Source: Niveibacterium terrae (GTDB lineage: Bacteria > Pseudomonadota > Gammaproteobacteria > Burkholderiales > Rhodocyclaceae). Taken from it: a DNA stretch of 64,000 nt. The position numbers and the translations under genes were made by a program. Shown piece after piece: positions 1 to 8,183 of this stretch. Position 1 is the stretch's first letter. The number at the start of each line of letters is the position of its first letter. The stretch is taken from positions 1,612,001 to 1,676,000 of the forward strand of contig NZ_CP172404.1 in the NCBI RefSeq assembly GCF_048213115.1. Direction: 5' to 3'. The notes beneath the pieces were generated by a model. That model saw nothing but the letters and a program-made list of their open reading frames with translations. It did not search any database and had not been told where the DNA came from.

Positions 1-791
1 AGGCCCCCCGCTTCGCTTGCATGGGGCTGGCCAGCAACCGCGTCGCGAGCGAGCGTCGTGTTCGTCGCGATCACCGCATCGATGCGGTGGCGGCGCAGCG
101 CTCCGGCGATGTCGGCGAGCTGATCGTCTTCGACGTCGGGGGCGATCTTCAGCGCCAGTGGGACATAGCGACCGTGTGCATCGGCGAGCCTCGCCTGGCT
201 CGCCTTGAGCCGGCCGAGCAGGTCGTCGAGTTCCGATGCGCCCTGGAGCTGGCGCAGGTTCTTCGTGTTCGGCGAAGAGATGTTGATCGCGACATAGCTT
301 GCATGCGGATAGACTTTTTCGAGGCAGGCGAGGTAGTCGTCGGCAGCTTTGTCGATTGGTGTATCGAAGTTCTTGCCGATATTGATGCCCAGCACCCCCT
401 TGAACTTCGCGGCGCGCACGTTCGCGATCAGGTTGTCTACGCCGTCGTTGTTGAAGCCCATCCGGTTGATGATGGCTTCGGCGCGGGGCAGCCGGAACAT
501 CCGGGGTTTGGGATTGCCCGGCTGGGGACGCGGCGTGACCGTGCCGATCTCGATGTGGCCGAAGCCGAAAGCGGCGAGAGCGTCGATCGCCAGTCCGTTC
601 TTGTCGAGACCGGCGGCCAGACCTATCCGGTTCGGAAAAGAGAGGCCCATCACTTCGACGGGAGAGTCGGCGCGGCGGCAGGCCGCCGGCAGACAGCCTC
701 CGAAGTTGTGCAGGCTGCGTATCGTCAGCTCGTGAGCCGTTTCCGGGTCGAGCGTGAACAGGGCTGGGCGGATCAGCGAATACAGGGACAT
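1..791 (-). CDS. pyrD: Dihydroorotate dehydrogenase (quinone), 3' end off the window
   Basis: Class 2 dihydroorotate dehydrogenase, which oxidises dihydroorotate to orotate in pyrimidine synthesis and passes electrons to membrane quinone. The gene reads leftwards from ATG at 789-791 and about 263 residues are visible, so roughly the last 70-80 residues of a ~340-residue enzyme lie outside. The start MSLYSLIRPALFTLDPETAH is the amphipathic helix typical of the membrane-linked class. Also visible are GLAAGLDKNG, EIGTVTPRPQPGNPKPR, NRMGFNNDG and the NISSPNT loop that carries the catalytic serine of class 2 enzymes. It is divergent from the next gene (130 bp gap). It is not part of the flagellar cluster as far as can be seen. 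Confidence 0.97.
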   Translation of the reverse strand, partial: MSLYSLIRPALFTLDPETAHELTIRSLHNFGGCLPAACRRADSPVEVMGLSFPNRIGLAAGLDKNGLAIDALAAFGFGHIEIGTVTPRPQPGNPKPRMFRLPRAEAIINRMGFNNDGVDNLIANVRAAKFKGVLGINIGKNFDTPIDKAADDYLACLEKVYPHASYVAINISSPNTKNLRQLQGASELDDLLGRLKASQARLADAHGRYVPLALKIAPDVEDDQLADIAGALRRHRIDAVIATNTTLARDAVAGQPHASEAGG

Positions 792-921
792 GGCGCGGAT
801 TGTATCGTGTCTGCGCGGCTTGGGCTGTTCAGACGCCCCGGTGGAGTGAGTGGGGTTGATTCTCGATGCCGGAGCGCAGCGCAGAATGTGGCGCACTTTC
901 AGAACCCGAAAGGAAAACCTC

Positions 922-2358
922 ATGCACTGTCGATCAAGGTTTCTTTCACACCTGGTGGGCGGGCTGCTTGCCGCTCTGCTGATCGCGCCGGTGGCGCTCG
1001 CAGCAGAAGAGGATCTGCCCTCCGGCGACATCTGGCTCCAGCACGTCAGCCGCGACCTTCTGCCCTTCTGGTCGTCGAGCGATGCGCTGGGCTCCCCGGT
1101 TGGCGAGTTCCCGACCTTTCGCTGCAATGACGGCAAGCTCTTCGATGCGCATTCGCCCTGTCCGGAACTTGCGAATCCGCCCGACTGGATCAAACCCGAG
1201 ATCGGCCGTGACTACCTCAGAATGAGGGCGCGCCAGACCTACGCCTACGGAGTCGCTTTTCACCTGACCGGAGATCCGCGCTGGCTGGAGGCGGCGCGCG
1301 CCGGCGCCCGCTCCACGCTGCGCTCGCTCGACCCCGAGCGGGGCGCCCCGGCCTGGATCAAGGAAGGCAGCGCGGCGAGCTTCGAAGAGACGACGGCTCA
1401 GGATCAGTCCTATGCCGTCGTCGGCATCGCGATGCTCTACTACCTGACCCGCGATCCCGAACTGGAGAAGGCGCTCGTCGCGCACGAGAAGTTCATCTTC
1501 AAGGCTTTCTGGGATGGCCAGCAGCTGCGCTGGCTGCCCAACGGGGTCGCCGGCGACGAAGGGGCGCGCCAGGAGCTCGTTGCCCAGCTCGACCAGCTCA
1601 ACGCCTATATGCTGCTCGTGGCGCCTTATCTGCCGGCCGCCGAGCGCGTCCACTGGCAGACCGACATTCGCCGGCTCTGCGACGTGATCGTCAAGCGCTA
1701 CCACGATCCGCAGAGCGGCTATTTCTTCGGGACCCGCGGCACGCCGGGCAGCGAGAAGCCCGGTTCGCGACACAACGATTTCGGCCACACGATCAAGTCC
1801 TACTGGATGCTGACCCTGGCCGGTCGCGAGCTCGGAGATCAGAAGCTCGAAGCCTTTGCAAAGGAGGGCGCGCGCAAGGTGCTGGAGCGCGCCTGGGTTG
1901 CACAAACCCGCAGCTGGGGTTCGCAGTGGACCAGGAACGGCATCGATGAAAACAAGCAGTGGTGGATTTACGCCGAACTGGACCAGATGGCGACGACATT
2001 GGCGCTCGAGGATGCCGGACAGGCCTATCGCCTGGCCGGCAGTTGGGATTTCTGGCTCAAGCACCTGGTCGATCACCAGAGCGGCGAAGTCTGGGGCTGG
2101 GTTCAGGCCGATGGCTGGGTGCCGCCTGACATGTTGAAGATCCACCAGTGGAAGAGCGGCTACCACTCCTTTGAGCACGCGCTGGTCAGCTACCTGGGAG
2201 CCCAGGCTCTGGCTGGCAGGCCGGCCAAGCTGTACTTTGCGACCGGCCACACCGATGCGCTGTTCCGCCCTTATGTGCTGCCTGGCAGTGTTACCGGCAT
2301 CGAGAGCAAAGGCCGCTACGAGACCGTCACTTTCCGCCTGCCGCGTCCGGAGCGCTGA
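922..2358 (+). CDS. Secreted AGE-family (N-acylglucosamine 2-epimerase-like) alpha/alpha-barrel protein
   Basis: 478-residue exported protein. The N-terminus is a Sec signal peptide (basic MHCRSR, hydrophobic LVGGLLAALLIAPVALA, then EEDL), so it should act in the periplasm. The mature part has the repeated helical pattern and Trp/His-rich motifs of the AGE/cellobiose-epimerase (alpha/alpha)6 barrel: RARQTYAYGVAF, NDFGHTIKSYWM, KQWWIYAELDQM and WKSGYHSFEHALV. Family members isomerise free sugars or are glycan-active, but no substrate can be named here. The ATG at 922 is preferred because of AGGAAAA upstream. Its 3' end overlaps the convergent transporter gene by 32 bp. It is the only plus-strand gene in the host part. 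Confidence 0.75.
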   Translation: MHCRSRFLSHLVGGLLAALLIAPVALAAEEDLPSGDIWLQHVSRDLLPFWSSSDALGSPVGEFPTFRCNDGKLFDAHSPCPELANPPDWIKPEIGRDYLRMRARQTYAYGVAFHLTGDPRWLEAARAGARSTLRSLDPERGAPAWIKEGSAASFEETTAQDQSYAVVGIAMLYYLTRDPELEKALVAHEKFIFKAFWDGQQLRWLPNGVAGDEGARQELVAQLDQLNAYMLLVAPYLPAAERVHWQTDIRRLCDVIVKRYHDPQSGYFFGTRGTPGSEKPGSRHNDFGHTIKSYWMLTLAGRELGDQKLEAFAKEGARKVLERAWVAQTRSWGSQWTRNGIDENKQWWIYAELDQMATTLALEDAGQAYRLAGSWDFWLKHLVDHQSGEVWGWVQADGWVPPDMLKIHQWKSGYHSFEHALVSYLGAQALAGRPAKLYFATGHTDALFRPYVLPGSVTGIESKGRYETVTFRLPRPER

Positions 2359-3241
2359 ACGCCGCGAGCCCGGGTGACGGCTCGATGTGTGTCGTCACCT
2401 TGGCGCCGGGCAGTTCGAGGGCGATCGCCGCCTCGACTTCGTCGGCGAGCTGGTGGGCCCGCGCAACGCTCCAGTCGGGCGGAACGAGCAGTTCGACCTG
2501 GACGAAGCGGCGCTGTGCGGCGCGCCGGGTTAGCAGATTTTGCCAGCGAGTCTCGCCAAAGCTTGCCAGCACGGCCTTCACCTGTTCGATCTCGGCCTCG
2601 CTCATCGCTTCGTCCATCAGGCCGCCGACCGCATCGCGCATCAAGAGCCAGCCTTCTTTCAGGATGTGTGCGGCGACCAGCAGCGCGATCAGCGGGTCCA
2701 GCCACAGTTCGCCGGTCAGCGGCACGAGCAGCACGCCGATGATGACGCCGACCGTGGTCCAGACATCGGTCATCAGGTGTCGGGCGTCGGCGTCGAGCGC
2801 GATCGCGCCCAGCCGGCGCGACGCGTGCGCGAGCGTGCGGGCGGTCACGAAGTTGATTGCGGTGCTGGCGAGCGAGAAAGCGATGCCTTCGCCGACGTCT
2901 TCGAGCGGCAGGGGATGGATCAGACGGGGGATCGCCGTCGCGGCGATCGCCAGAGCGGCGACGAAGATCAGGGTGCCTTCGAAGCCGCTCGAAAAGTATT
3001 CGGCCTTGCTGTGCCCCCAGGGGTGGCGCTCATCGGCGGGGGTTCGTGCGATCAGCAGCATCCACAGCGCGAAGCAGGCGCCGGCGAGGTTGACCAGCGA
3101 TTCCATCGCGTCCGAGAGCAGCCCCACCGATCCAGTGATCCACCACGCGAAGGTCTTCAGACCTATGGTCAGCAGCGATGCGGCAATCGATATCCACGCG
3201 TAATGGTGGGCTGCCAGCCTGGGTTTGCCGGCGGCGCCCAT
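2327..3241 (-). CDS. Cation diffusion facilitator (CDF) metal transporter
   Basis: 304-residue inner-membrane metal/proton antiporter of the CDF family (FieF/ZitB relatives), expected to export Zn(II), Fe(II) or similar. Six hydrophobic segments precede a ~90-residue cytoplasmic domain. The transport-site signatures are visible: SVGLLSDAMESLVNL in TM2 (D and preceding S) and DADARHLMTDVWTTVG in TM5 (HxxxD). The metal is not predictable, since the TM2 residue four before the Asp is not a clear Zn-type His or Fe-type Asp. The start ATG abuts the stop of ycgR, suggesting cotranscription with it. The tail overlaps the convergent AGE gene by 32 bp. Confidence 0.9.
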   Translation of the reverse strand: MGAAGKPRLAAHHYAWISIAASLLTIGLKTFAWWITGSVGLLSDAMESLVNLAGACFALWMLLIARTPADERHPWGHSKAEYFSSGFEGTLIFVAALAIAATAIPRLIHPLPLEDVGEGIAFSLASTAINFVTARTLAHASRRLGAIALDADARHLMTDVWTTVGVIIGVLLVPLTGELWLDPLIALLVAAHILKEGWLLMRDAVGGLMDEAMSEAEIEQVKAVLASFGETRWQNLLTRRAAQRRFVQVELLVPPDWSVARAHQLADEVEAAIALELPGAKVTTHIEPSPGLAAFSAPDAAGGK

Positions 3242-4018
3242 CTATTCGCGTCCGAGGGCGGCGCGCTCGCGTTCGACGCGCAGGATGTAGCGGTTGATCG
3301 TGTTCTCGATCGAGCCGGTGAGGCCGATGAACTGACAGCCTGCGCGCACCACTTCGACGCCGTTGCGCTGGGTCACGCGGAACAGGTTGCGCACGCGCAA
3401 AGTCGTGCTGATCGGAGCCGAATCGGGAAGCTCGATCCGGCAGTCGGGGAATTCTGCGTCGATGTCCATCGAGAGCTCGGCGGGGGGGGCGACGATCGAA
3501 AGCCCGCCACCCGAGATGTCGACGACCCGTGCTTCGACCCACCGCGTTTTGCCCTCGGGCAGGGCCTGTGGGATCAGGCAGCGCAGCGCATGGGCGACCG
3601 GCGCGATCAGCCGGAAATACTCGCGACGCTGTAGGCGCAGCAGAGTCTCCGGAATCTCCGCCGAGTAGGCGAGGCCCCCCTTGAACTCGGTGAGGGTCAG
3701 CGCTTTGACTTCGAACTGGATCTTGACGTTATCGAGCTGGGTGATGCAGATGCAGCTCTTCGCGCCCAGCAGTCTGGCTGAGAGATCCGAATCGCCGACT
3801 GCGTCGAGAACGAAAGTGTCGGCGCTGTCGGAGACCTCGATCAGAGAGCTCAGACCGAAATCGCCCGAGCGGTTCGGGTAGATCGAAATCAGCGCTTTCT
3901 GGCTCGCGAGCTGACGCAGCAGCTGGCGGATTTCCCTGCCGTTGTGGACCAGGAACTGGCTGTAGTGGTCGGCCTCAAGAAGTTCGAACCGGATATTCGA
4001 CAGAGAGTTCACTTCCAA
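3242..4018 (-). CDS. ycgR: Flagellar brake protein YcgR (PilZ domain)
   Basis: 258-residue c-di-GMP effector that slows the flagellar motor when c-di-GMP is high. The N-terminal ~120 residues form the YcgR-type PilZN domain. The C-terminal PilZ domain has the RREYFR cyclic-di-GMP motif (RxxxR type) and DISGGGLSI (D/NxSxxG type). It is the first gene of the minus-strand flagellar block in map order and lies next to the FlhB-like gene, which fits motor control. A GGDEF cyclase gene in the same window (23055-24860) could supply the signal. The reading frame opens at a TTG (4018), with a GTG two codons later as alternative, so the exact start is uncertain. Confidence 0.93.
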   Translation of the reverse strand: MEVNSLSNIRFELLEADHYSQFLVHNGREIRQLLRQLASQKALISIYPNRSGDFGLSSLIEVSDSADTFVLDAVGDSDLSARLLGAKSCICITQLDNVKIQFEVKALTLTEFKGGLAYSAEIPETLLRLQRREYFRLIAPVAHALRCLIPQALPEGKTRWVEARVVDISGGGLSIVAPPAELSMDIDAEFPDCRIELPDSAPISTTLRVRNLFRVTQRNGVEVVRAGCQFIGLTGSIENTINRYILRVERERAALGRE

Positions 4019-4067
4019 GGCTCATGCGAGGATAACAGGGGCACAAATATACCATGCGTGCGCGCGC

Positions 4068-4367
4068 TCAAAACTTGGGAAACTGCGCTGCGTCAGGCTC
4101 TGTGCGTTTCTCGGTGCGATAGATCCAGGCCAGCAATTCAGCGACCGCAATGTACAGCGTGGGGGGGATTTTCTGGTCGAGGTCGACTTCCATCAGCAGA
4201 GACACCAACTCGGGGGATTCGTGGACATAGACTCCGGCTTCGCGCGCCCGGTTGATGATCTCCTGAGCGATCAGCCCCCGTCCTTTCGCGACCACTTTTG
4301 GCGCGGTGTCTCCGGTTTCGTAAGCGAGCGCGACGGCATGGGCGCGCGGACTCGATTCCTTGCTCAT
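4068..4367 (-). CDS. FlhB C-terminal-domain paralogue (export-switch-like protein)
   Basis: 99-residue stand-alone version of the cytoplasmic domain of the flagellar export gate protein FlhB. Recognisable features are AVALAYETGDTAPKVVAKG, the helix AQEIINRAREAGVYVHE, and KIPPTLYIAVAELLAWIYR, which matches the FlhB core. The self-cleaving NPTH motif of true FlhB is absent (SPRAHAVAL occupies that place), so it should not autocleave. Such small proteins (often called FlhB2/FhlB) occur next to fliK in many proteobacteria. The start overlaps the fliK stop by ATGA, so the two are translationally coupled, and FliK is the known partner of FlhB in hook-length switching. Confidence 0.88.
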   Translation of the reverse strand: MSKESSPRAHAVALAYETGDTAPKVVAKGRGLIAQEIINRAREAGVYVHESPELVSLLMEVDLDQKIPPTLYIAVAELLAWIYRTEKRTEPDAAQFPKF

Positions 4368-5461
4368 CGCGCGCTTTCCGATGCGGCGATCGCGCTGCCG
4401 GTCAGCGGCACTCCGGCCGCGGCCAGCGCATCGGCCAGATCCGGGAGCGCCTGCTGGAGCCGGGCGGCGGCATCGGCGCTCGCCGCATTGATCCGGATCG
4501 CTACACCTGAGGCATTCAGGATCAGTTCGGCGTCGAGTTCGCCCAGATCGGGCAGGGCGAGCCGAAGACTCGTATGCCAGTTCTGTGGCTCCAGTTCTTC
4601 GCGTCCGCTGCCTTCCCGCTCGGGGACATCCACCCGCCATTCCATCGTCTGCCCTGGCCAGACCTGACCTTGCCAGACCAACTGCTGGCTGACCAAGGAT
4701 TCGAGCTGCTGGTGGACAAGGGACTGGACCTCGCGTGGAACCGTCTGCGTTACAACATTGCTCTCGCCGCCCCTGATCGGTGATGGAGACTGTGCGCTGC
4801 GTTCCGCGTCCATCGTCTGGGTCTGGGGTCTCTGGCTGACGAGTTGGGGATGGGCCGCGGCAGCGTTCTTCGCTGCAATGGATAACTGTCCCTGGGGCTC
4901 GGCCTTCAGGCTCTCCAGCGTGCGCTCGCCATCGACCCATTGGGCCTGGTGTGATTCGTAGAAGAGTCCGCTCTGTCCGACTGCCTTCGCGAGTGCCGGC
5001 GCCAGGTTCGCGGCGATCTGCGAAATCTGTGCCGCCGTCACTGGTGCCTGGGGGAGCATCGGTGTCCCTCGATTCAGAGGTGCCGGATCGGCTTCGCCGA
5101 GGCGGCCGCTGATCATCTGGCTGAATAGCTGGGCGGTCGGGGAGAGCTGGGGTTTGGGGGTCGCCTCGGTGCTCGGCTGGAGCTGCTGAGCGAACACGGC
5201 CTGCGGCGTTGCGCGACTGACGACGAGTTCGAGCACGTCGCCGGATTTGACCGACTCGGGCAGCGACAGCGTCACGGTGCGCCCGGCGACCAGCGCCTTA
5301 AAGGTTCCGTCGGGAAGCGGATTGAGGATCTGGGCCGTGAAGCGTTGGCCGTTCGCGAATTCAAGGTTCTGAACGGCGTGAGTTCTGGCGACCGGGGCGA
5401 CTTCGGGAAGAGGCGTGTCGAGCAGGATGCGAAGCCGGGAGTACAGATCGGAGGGGATCAT
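4364..5461 (-). CDS. fliK: Flagellar hook-length control protein FliK
   Basis: 365 residues. FliK measures hook length and flips the export apparatus from hook to filament substrates. The protein has the family layout: a weakly conserved N-terminal half, a Gln/Pro/Thr-rich low-complexity middle (about 110-260), and a compact C-terminal domain (about 265-350). The C-terminal domain shows the pattern SLRLALPDLGELDAELIL followed by IRINAASADAAARLQQALPDL, typical of the FliK C domain. It is coupled by ATGA to the FlhB-domain gene downstream. No other motif would assign it better. The N-terminal sequence is too divergent for detailed assignment. Confidence 0.85.
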   Translation of the reverse strand: MIPSDLYSRLRILLDTPLPEVAPVARTHAVQNLEFANGQRFTAQILNPLPDGTFKALVAGRTVTLSLPESVKSGDVLELVVSRATPQAVFAQQLQPSTEATPKPQLSPTAQLFSQMISGRLGEADPAPLNRGTPMLPQAPVTAAQISQIAANLAPALAKAVGQSGLFYESHQAQWVDGERTLESLKAEPQGQLSIAAKNAAAAHPQLVSQRPQTQTMDAERSAQSPSPIRGGESNVVTQTVPREVQSLVHQQLESLVSQQLVWQGQVWPGQTMEWRVDVPEREGSGREELEPQNWHTSLRLALPDLGELDAELILNASGVAIRINAASADAAARLQQALPDLADALAAAGVPLTGSAIAASESAR

Positions 5462-5514
5462 CGACGGGCGTCCGCAAGAGGGGCGGGGGCGGACTCGGCC
5501 ACCTCAGCCCGGAT

Positions 5515-5847
5515 TCAGTCGATCATTGCCGCGTAGGCGTTGCGCATCGCGCGGCCGCGGACATTGCCGCCCAGCATCTGGCGAACGCCGTCCATCCACG
5601 GGTCGGTGTGGCGGCGCACTTCGCGGTCGTCAGCGAGCATGCGCTTGATCAGCTCGATCTTGCGCCGCCGTTCGGTTTCGGAAAGCGAGGCGCTCGGCTC
5701 CTGCGGATCCTGGAGAATCATCTGTTCGCGCAGACCGGAGACCTGATGTTCGAGCGTGCTCAGGCGATCCCAGTCGTTCGCACGCGCCGCATCGGCCATC
5801 TGGGCCGAGAGACCGCTCATCGATTCGTAAAGGTTCAGAGTGCTCAT
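5515..5847 (-). CDS. fliT: FliT-type flagellar export chaperone
   Basis: 110-residue helical protein. FliT proteins bind the filament cap FliD in the cytoplasm and keep it export-competent, and in some species also restrain FlhDC. Sequence support is the N-terminal helix LNLYESMSGLSAQMADAA, the ARANDWDRLSTLEHQVSGLR segment and a charged C-terminal helix, together with position: immediately downstream of fliS and fliD. The family is short and poorly conserved, so synteny carries much of the weight. It begins 10 bp after the fliS stop. Confidence 0.85.
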   Translation of the reverse strand: MSTLNLYESMSGLSAQMADAARANDWDRLSTLEHQVSGLREQMILQDPQEPSASLSETERRRKIELIKRMLADDREVRRHTDPWMDGVRQMLGGNVRGRAMRNAYAAMID

Positions 5848-5857
5848 CTCTATTTCC

Positions 5858-6262
5858 TCAGCGGCTGCGGGCTTGATCGCGGATGGTGTCCCAGCCGCTC
5901 TTGAGTTCTTTCAGAAGGGCCACGACTTCGTCGATCGCCGGAGCGCTCGCGTTCAGGTTCGCGTAGATCAGCCGCGAGACCATGTAGTTGTAAAGCGCGC
6001 CCAGACGGTCGGCGAGTTCGCCTCCGCTCTGATAGTCCAGGCTTGCATGAAGCCCGTTCGTGATGATGTCGATCGCGTGCGAGATCTTCTGGCCGCGCAG
6101 CGGGATGTCGTTGTTGTCGATCGCCATCCGCGCCGTGGCGAGCGCCAGGATTGCGCCGTCGTAGAGCATGACGACCAGGTCGAGCGGATCGGCGGTCGCG
6201 ACATCGGTCTGGACGCCGACCGATGCGTAAGCCTGATTCGCGGTGTGCATGGAACCGAACAT
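5858..6262 (-). CDS. fliS: Flagellin export chaperone FliS
   Basis: 134-residue four-helix chaperone that binds the C-terminal helices of flagellin and prevents polymerisation before export. Characteristic features are the N-terminal AYASVGVQTDVATADPLDLV, which matches the YxxxxxxTAsPxxLi pattern, VMLYDGAILALATA, and the segment ISHAIDIITNGLHASLD. The helix LGALYNYMVSRLIYANL is diagnostic of FliS. It sits 16 bp downstream of fliD in the same transcript. The likely client is the flagellin encoded at 8184-9680. Confidence 0.97.
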   Translation of the reverse strand: MFGSMHTANQAYASVGVQTDVATADPLDLVVMLYDGAILALATARMAIDNNDIPLRGQKISHAIDIITNGLHASLDYQSGGELADRLGALYNYMVSRLIYANLNASAPAIDEVVALLKELKSGWDTIRDQARSR

Positions 6263-6278
6263 GGGCTAATTCCCCGTC

Positions 6279-7691
6279 TCAATTCGATGAATTCAGTTTG
6301 GACAGCGCGGTGAGCTGCTGGGTCAGATAGGACGAGGTCGACTTCATGCCGCTGATCGCCGTATCCAGCGCCGAGAATTGAGCGCGGTAGCGTTTTTCGA
6401 TCGCAGTCAGGCGAACGTTCCAGTTCGCAATCTGTTTGTCGATGTCCTTGACCGAGCTGTTCAGGTTGTCGACGGTGCCGACCAGGCTGCCGCCGACACC
6501 AATCATCGATTTAGTCGTCGTATTGACCAACGAACTCAAGCCCTTGGTCGTGTTCGTGCCGGCAAAGAATTCGGCAACCTTGTCCGCTTTGGTGCTCAAC
6601 GCGGAGCTCAACTTCGACGCGGTTTCGAGCTTGAGCGTGCCGTCCTTCTGCAGCGAGATGCCCAGATCGGACAGCCTCATCGTCGAGCCGTCCGAGAGCG
6701 TGATGCCCTGGGTCACGGTGCTGCGCAGCATGTTGCGGATACCCTTCGCCGAAGAGTCACCGGTTAGCGTCGAGGAAACCTTGTTCGTGCTGTCGTAGCT
6801 GGTCAGCGACGAGATTGTCGAGACGCTCGCGTTGTAGGCGTCGATGAAGCTGTTGATCAGCGTCGTGGCCTGGCTGCTATCCTTGGCGATCTTGATCGTC
6901 GCAGCGGTGCTGCTGGTGCTGTTGAGCGTCAGCGTGACGCCGTCGATCGCATCGGTGATCGTGTTCGACGAGCGGGTGATGTCGATGCCCTGGACATTGA
7001 TCGAAGCGTCCTGAGCCGTCTGCAGGCTGGTGAAGCTCGAGCTTGCACCGGTCGAGGCATCGAAGGACAGGCTGGAGAGGCCATCCGTACCGGTGAGTTT
7101 GAAAGCCGTCGCTTTGCCCATGCCATCGCTCTGCAACACCAGGCGGCTGTTGCCGCCGTCATTGACGATGCTGGCGGTGACGCCGGTCTTGGCCGCATTG
7201 ATCGCATCGCGCAGATCGGTCAGCGATGAGCCGGAGAACTTGATTGCTGTGGCTGCCGGACTGGCTGCGGTAAAGCTGGTCGTGCCGCTCGTCGTCGTAT
7301 AGGTGCCGAGCTGGATCGTCAGCGAGCCAGCCGAGACGCTCGGTGTCGAGCCCGCGGCGCTGCTGATCCGTTGCCCCTGGGCCAGAGCATTGACGGTGAC
7401 CGAATAGGAGCCGGCTGCGGCCGAGCTGGTCGAGGCGGCAGAAACGACCGCGCTGCTGGAGCTTGTTGCCGATGTCGCGGAATAAATTGCCTTGGAGGCG
7501 AGCGCGCTGGCAGCATCCTGGAGCGAGGAAACCGTGCTCTTGATCTGGCCGTAAGCCGAGACCTTGGCGAGAACCTTGCTCTCCTTGCTCTGCAGCAGCG
7601 TGACCGGCTGCTGTTCGGTCGCCATCAGCTTAGTGACGAGACCTTCGAGATCCAGACCGGAACCCGCTCCCAGTGATGAAATGCTTGCCAT
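6279..7691 (-). CDS. fliD: Flagellar filament cap protein FliD (hook-associated protein 2)
   Basis: 470 residues, normal family length. FliD forms the cap at the tip of the growing filament and promotes flagellin insertion. The N-terminus MASISSLGAGSGLDLEGLV and LMATEQQPVTLLQSKES is the FliD_N signature. The C-terminal segment beginning DLNSSVKDIDKQIANWNVRL and ending in a heptad-like helix (LTAIEKRYRAQFSALDTAIS, then SYLTQQL) is FliD_C. The middle is extremely Ser/Thr/Ala rich. An RBS-like AGGAGCAGG precedes the ATG at 7691. It is followed by its chaperones FliS and FliT. Confidence 0.97.
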   Translation of the reverse strand: MASISSLGAGSGLDLEGLVTKLMATEQQPVTLLQSKESKVLAKVSAYGQIKSTVSSLQDAASALASKAIYSATSATSSSSAVVSAASTSSAAAGSYSVTVNALAQGQRISSAAGSTPSVSAGSLTIQLGTYTTTSGTTSFTAASPAATAIKFSGSSLTDLRDAINAAKTGVTASIVNDGGNSRLVLQSDGMGKATAFKLTGTDGLSSLSFDASTGASSSFTSLQTAQDASINVQGIDITRSSNTITDAIDGVTLTLNSTSSTAATIKIAKDSSQATTLINSFIDAYNASVSTISSLTSYDSTNKVSSTLTGDSSAKGIRNMLRSTVTQGITLSDGSTMRLSDLGISLQKDGTLKLETASKLSSALSTKADKVAEFFAGTNTTKGLSSLVNTTTKSMIGVGGSLVGTVDNLNSSVKDIDKQIANWNVRLTAIEKRYRAQFSALDTAISGMKSTSSYLTQQLTALSKLNSSN

Positions 7692-7712
7692 GTCCTGCTC
7701 CTTCGCTCCTCA

Positions 7713-8105
7713 TCAGGCCTGCTGTTTGACCAGCACGCCCAGAGATTTCGCGTATTCCCCCAGATCCTTCGCGATCGCCAGCGCTTCCTCGCTGGGAATC
7801 TGACGGATCACCTTGTCGGTGCTGGAGTCGATGATCTTGACGACCGTTCGGCCGGTGTCCTTGTCCACCGAGAACTGCAAATCCCGTGCCAGGGGCTCGA
7901 CCGCATCGCGCAGGTCGGACACCGCCTTTTGGAGCTGCTTGTCGGCGCTGGCTTGATCCTTGGCGGAGCCAGCTTCCTTGACCGCCTCGGCAGACTGCAG
8001 CCCGGGGATGTTCTCGGCCTTTGCAGAGTCCTGCGCCGTGCGGGTTACCGTCCGGTTCTCGATGTTCGGGGCAGTGAGTCCCGATTGAATGTTCTGGATG
8101 TTCAT
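7713..8105 (-). CDS. flaG: FlaG family protein
   Basis: 130-residue FlaG-type protein, implicated in filament length or structure in several genera although its exact role is unclear. The C-terminal domain is clear: LQFSVDKDTGRTVVKIIDSS then KVIRQIPSEEALAIAKDLGE, the standard FlaG core. The N-terminal ~55 residues are Ala/Lys/Glu rich and variable. A strong Shine-Dalgarno, AGGAGGTGATCTG, precedes the ATG. It lies between fliC and fliD, its usual place. Confidence 0.95.
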   Translation of the reverse strand: MNIQNIQSGLTAPNIENRTVTRTAQDSAKAENIPGLQSAEAVKEAGSAKDQASADKQLQKAVSDLRDAVEPLARDLQFSVDKDTGRTVVKIIDSSTDKVIRQIPSEEALAIAKDLGEYAKSLGVLVKQQA

Positions 8106-8126
8106 CAGATCACCTCCTGCGCGAGC

Positions 8127-8157
8127 GGGCCGACATGCCTGCTTCGCATGTCGGCCC
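8127..8157 (-). terminator. Perfect 12-bp hairpin between fliC and flaG
   Basis: GGGCCGACATGC and its exact reverse complement flank a 7-nt loop, 27 bp after the flagellin stop. There is no U-run on the transcribed side, so it may be a processing or 3'-stabilising stem for the abundant flagellin mRNA, or a partial terminator, rather than a classic intrinsic terminator. Confidence 0.55.
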
Positions 8158-8183
8158 GGCTAGGCTGTGGAGCTAGGCCGCTC

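Noticed and set aside
946..2250. 434-codon minus-strand frame
   Set aside because: Antisense shadow of the exported AGE-fold protein, which has an SD, a signal peptide and a coherent fold.
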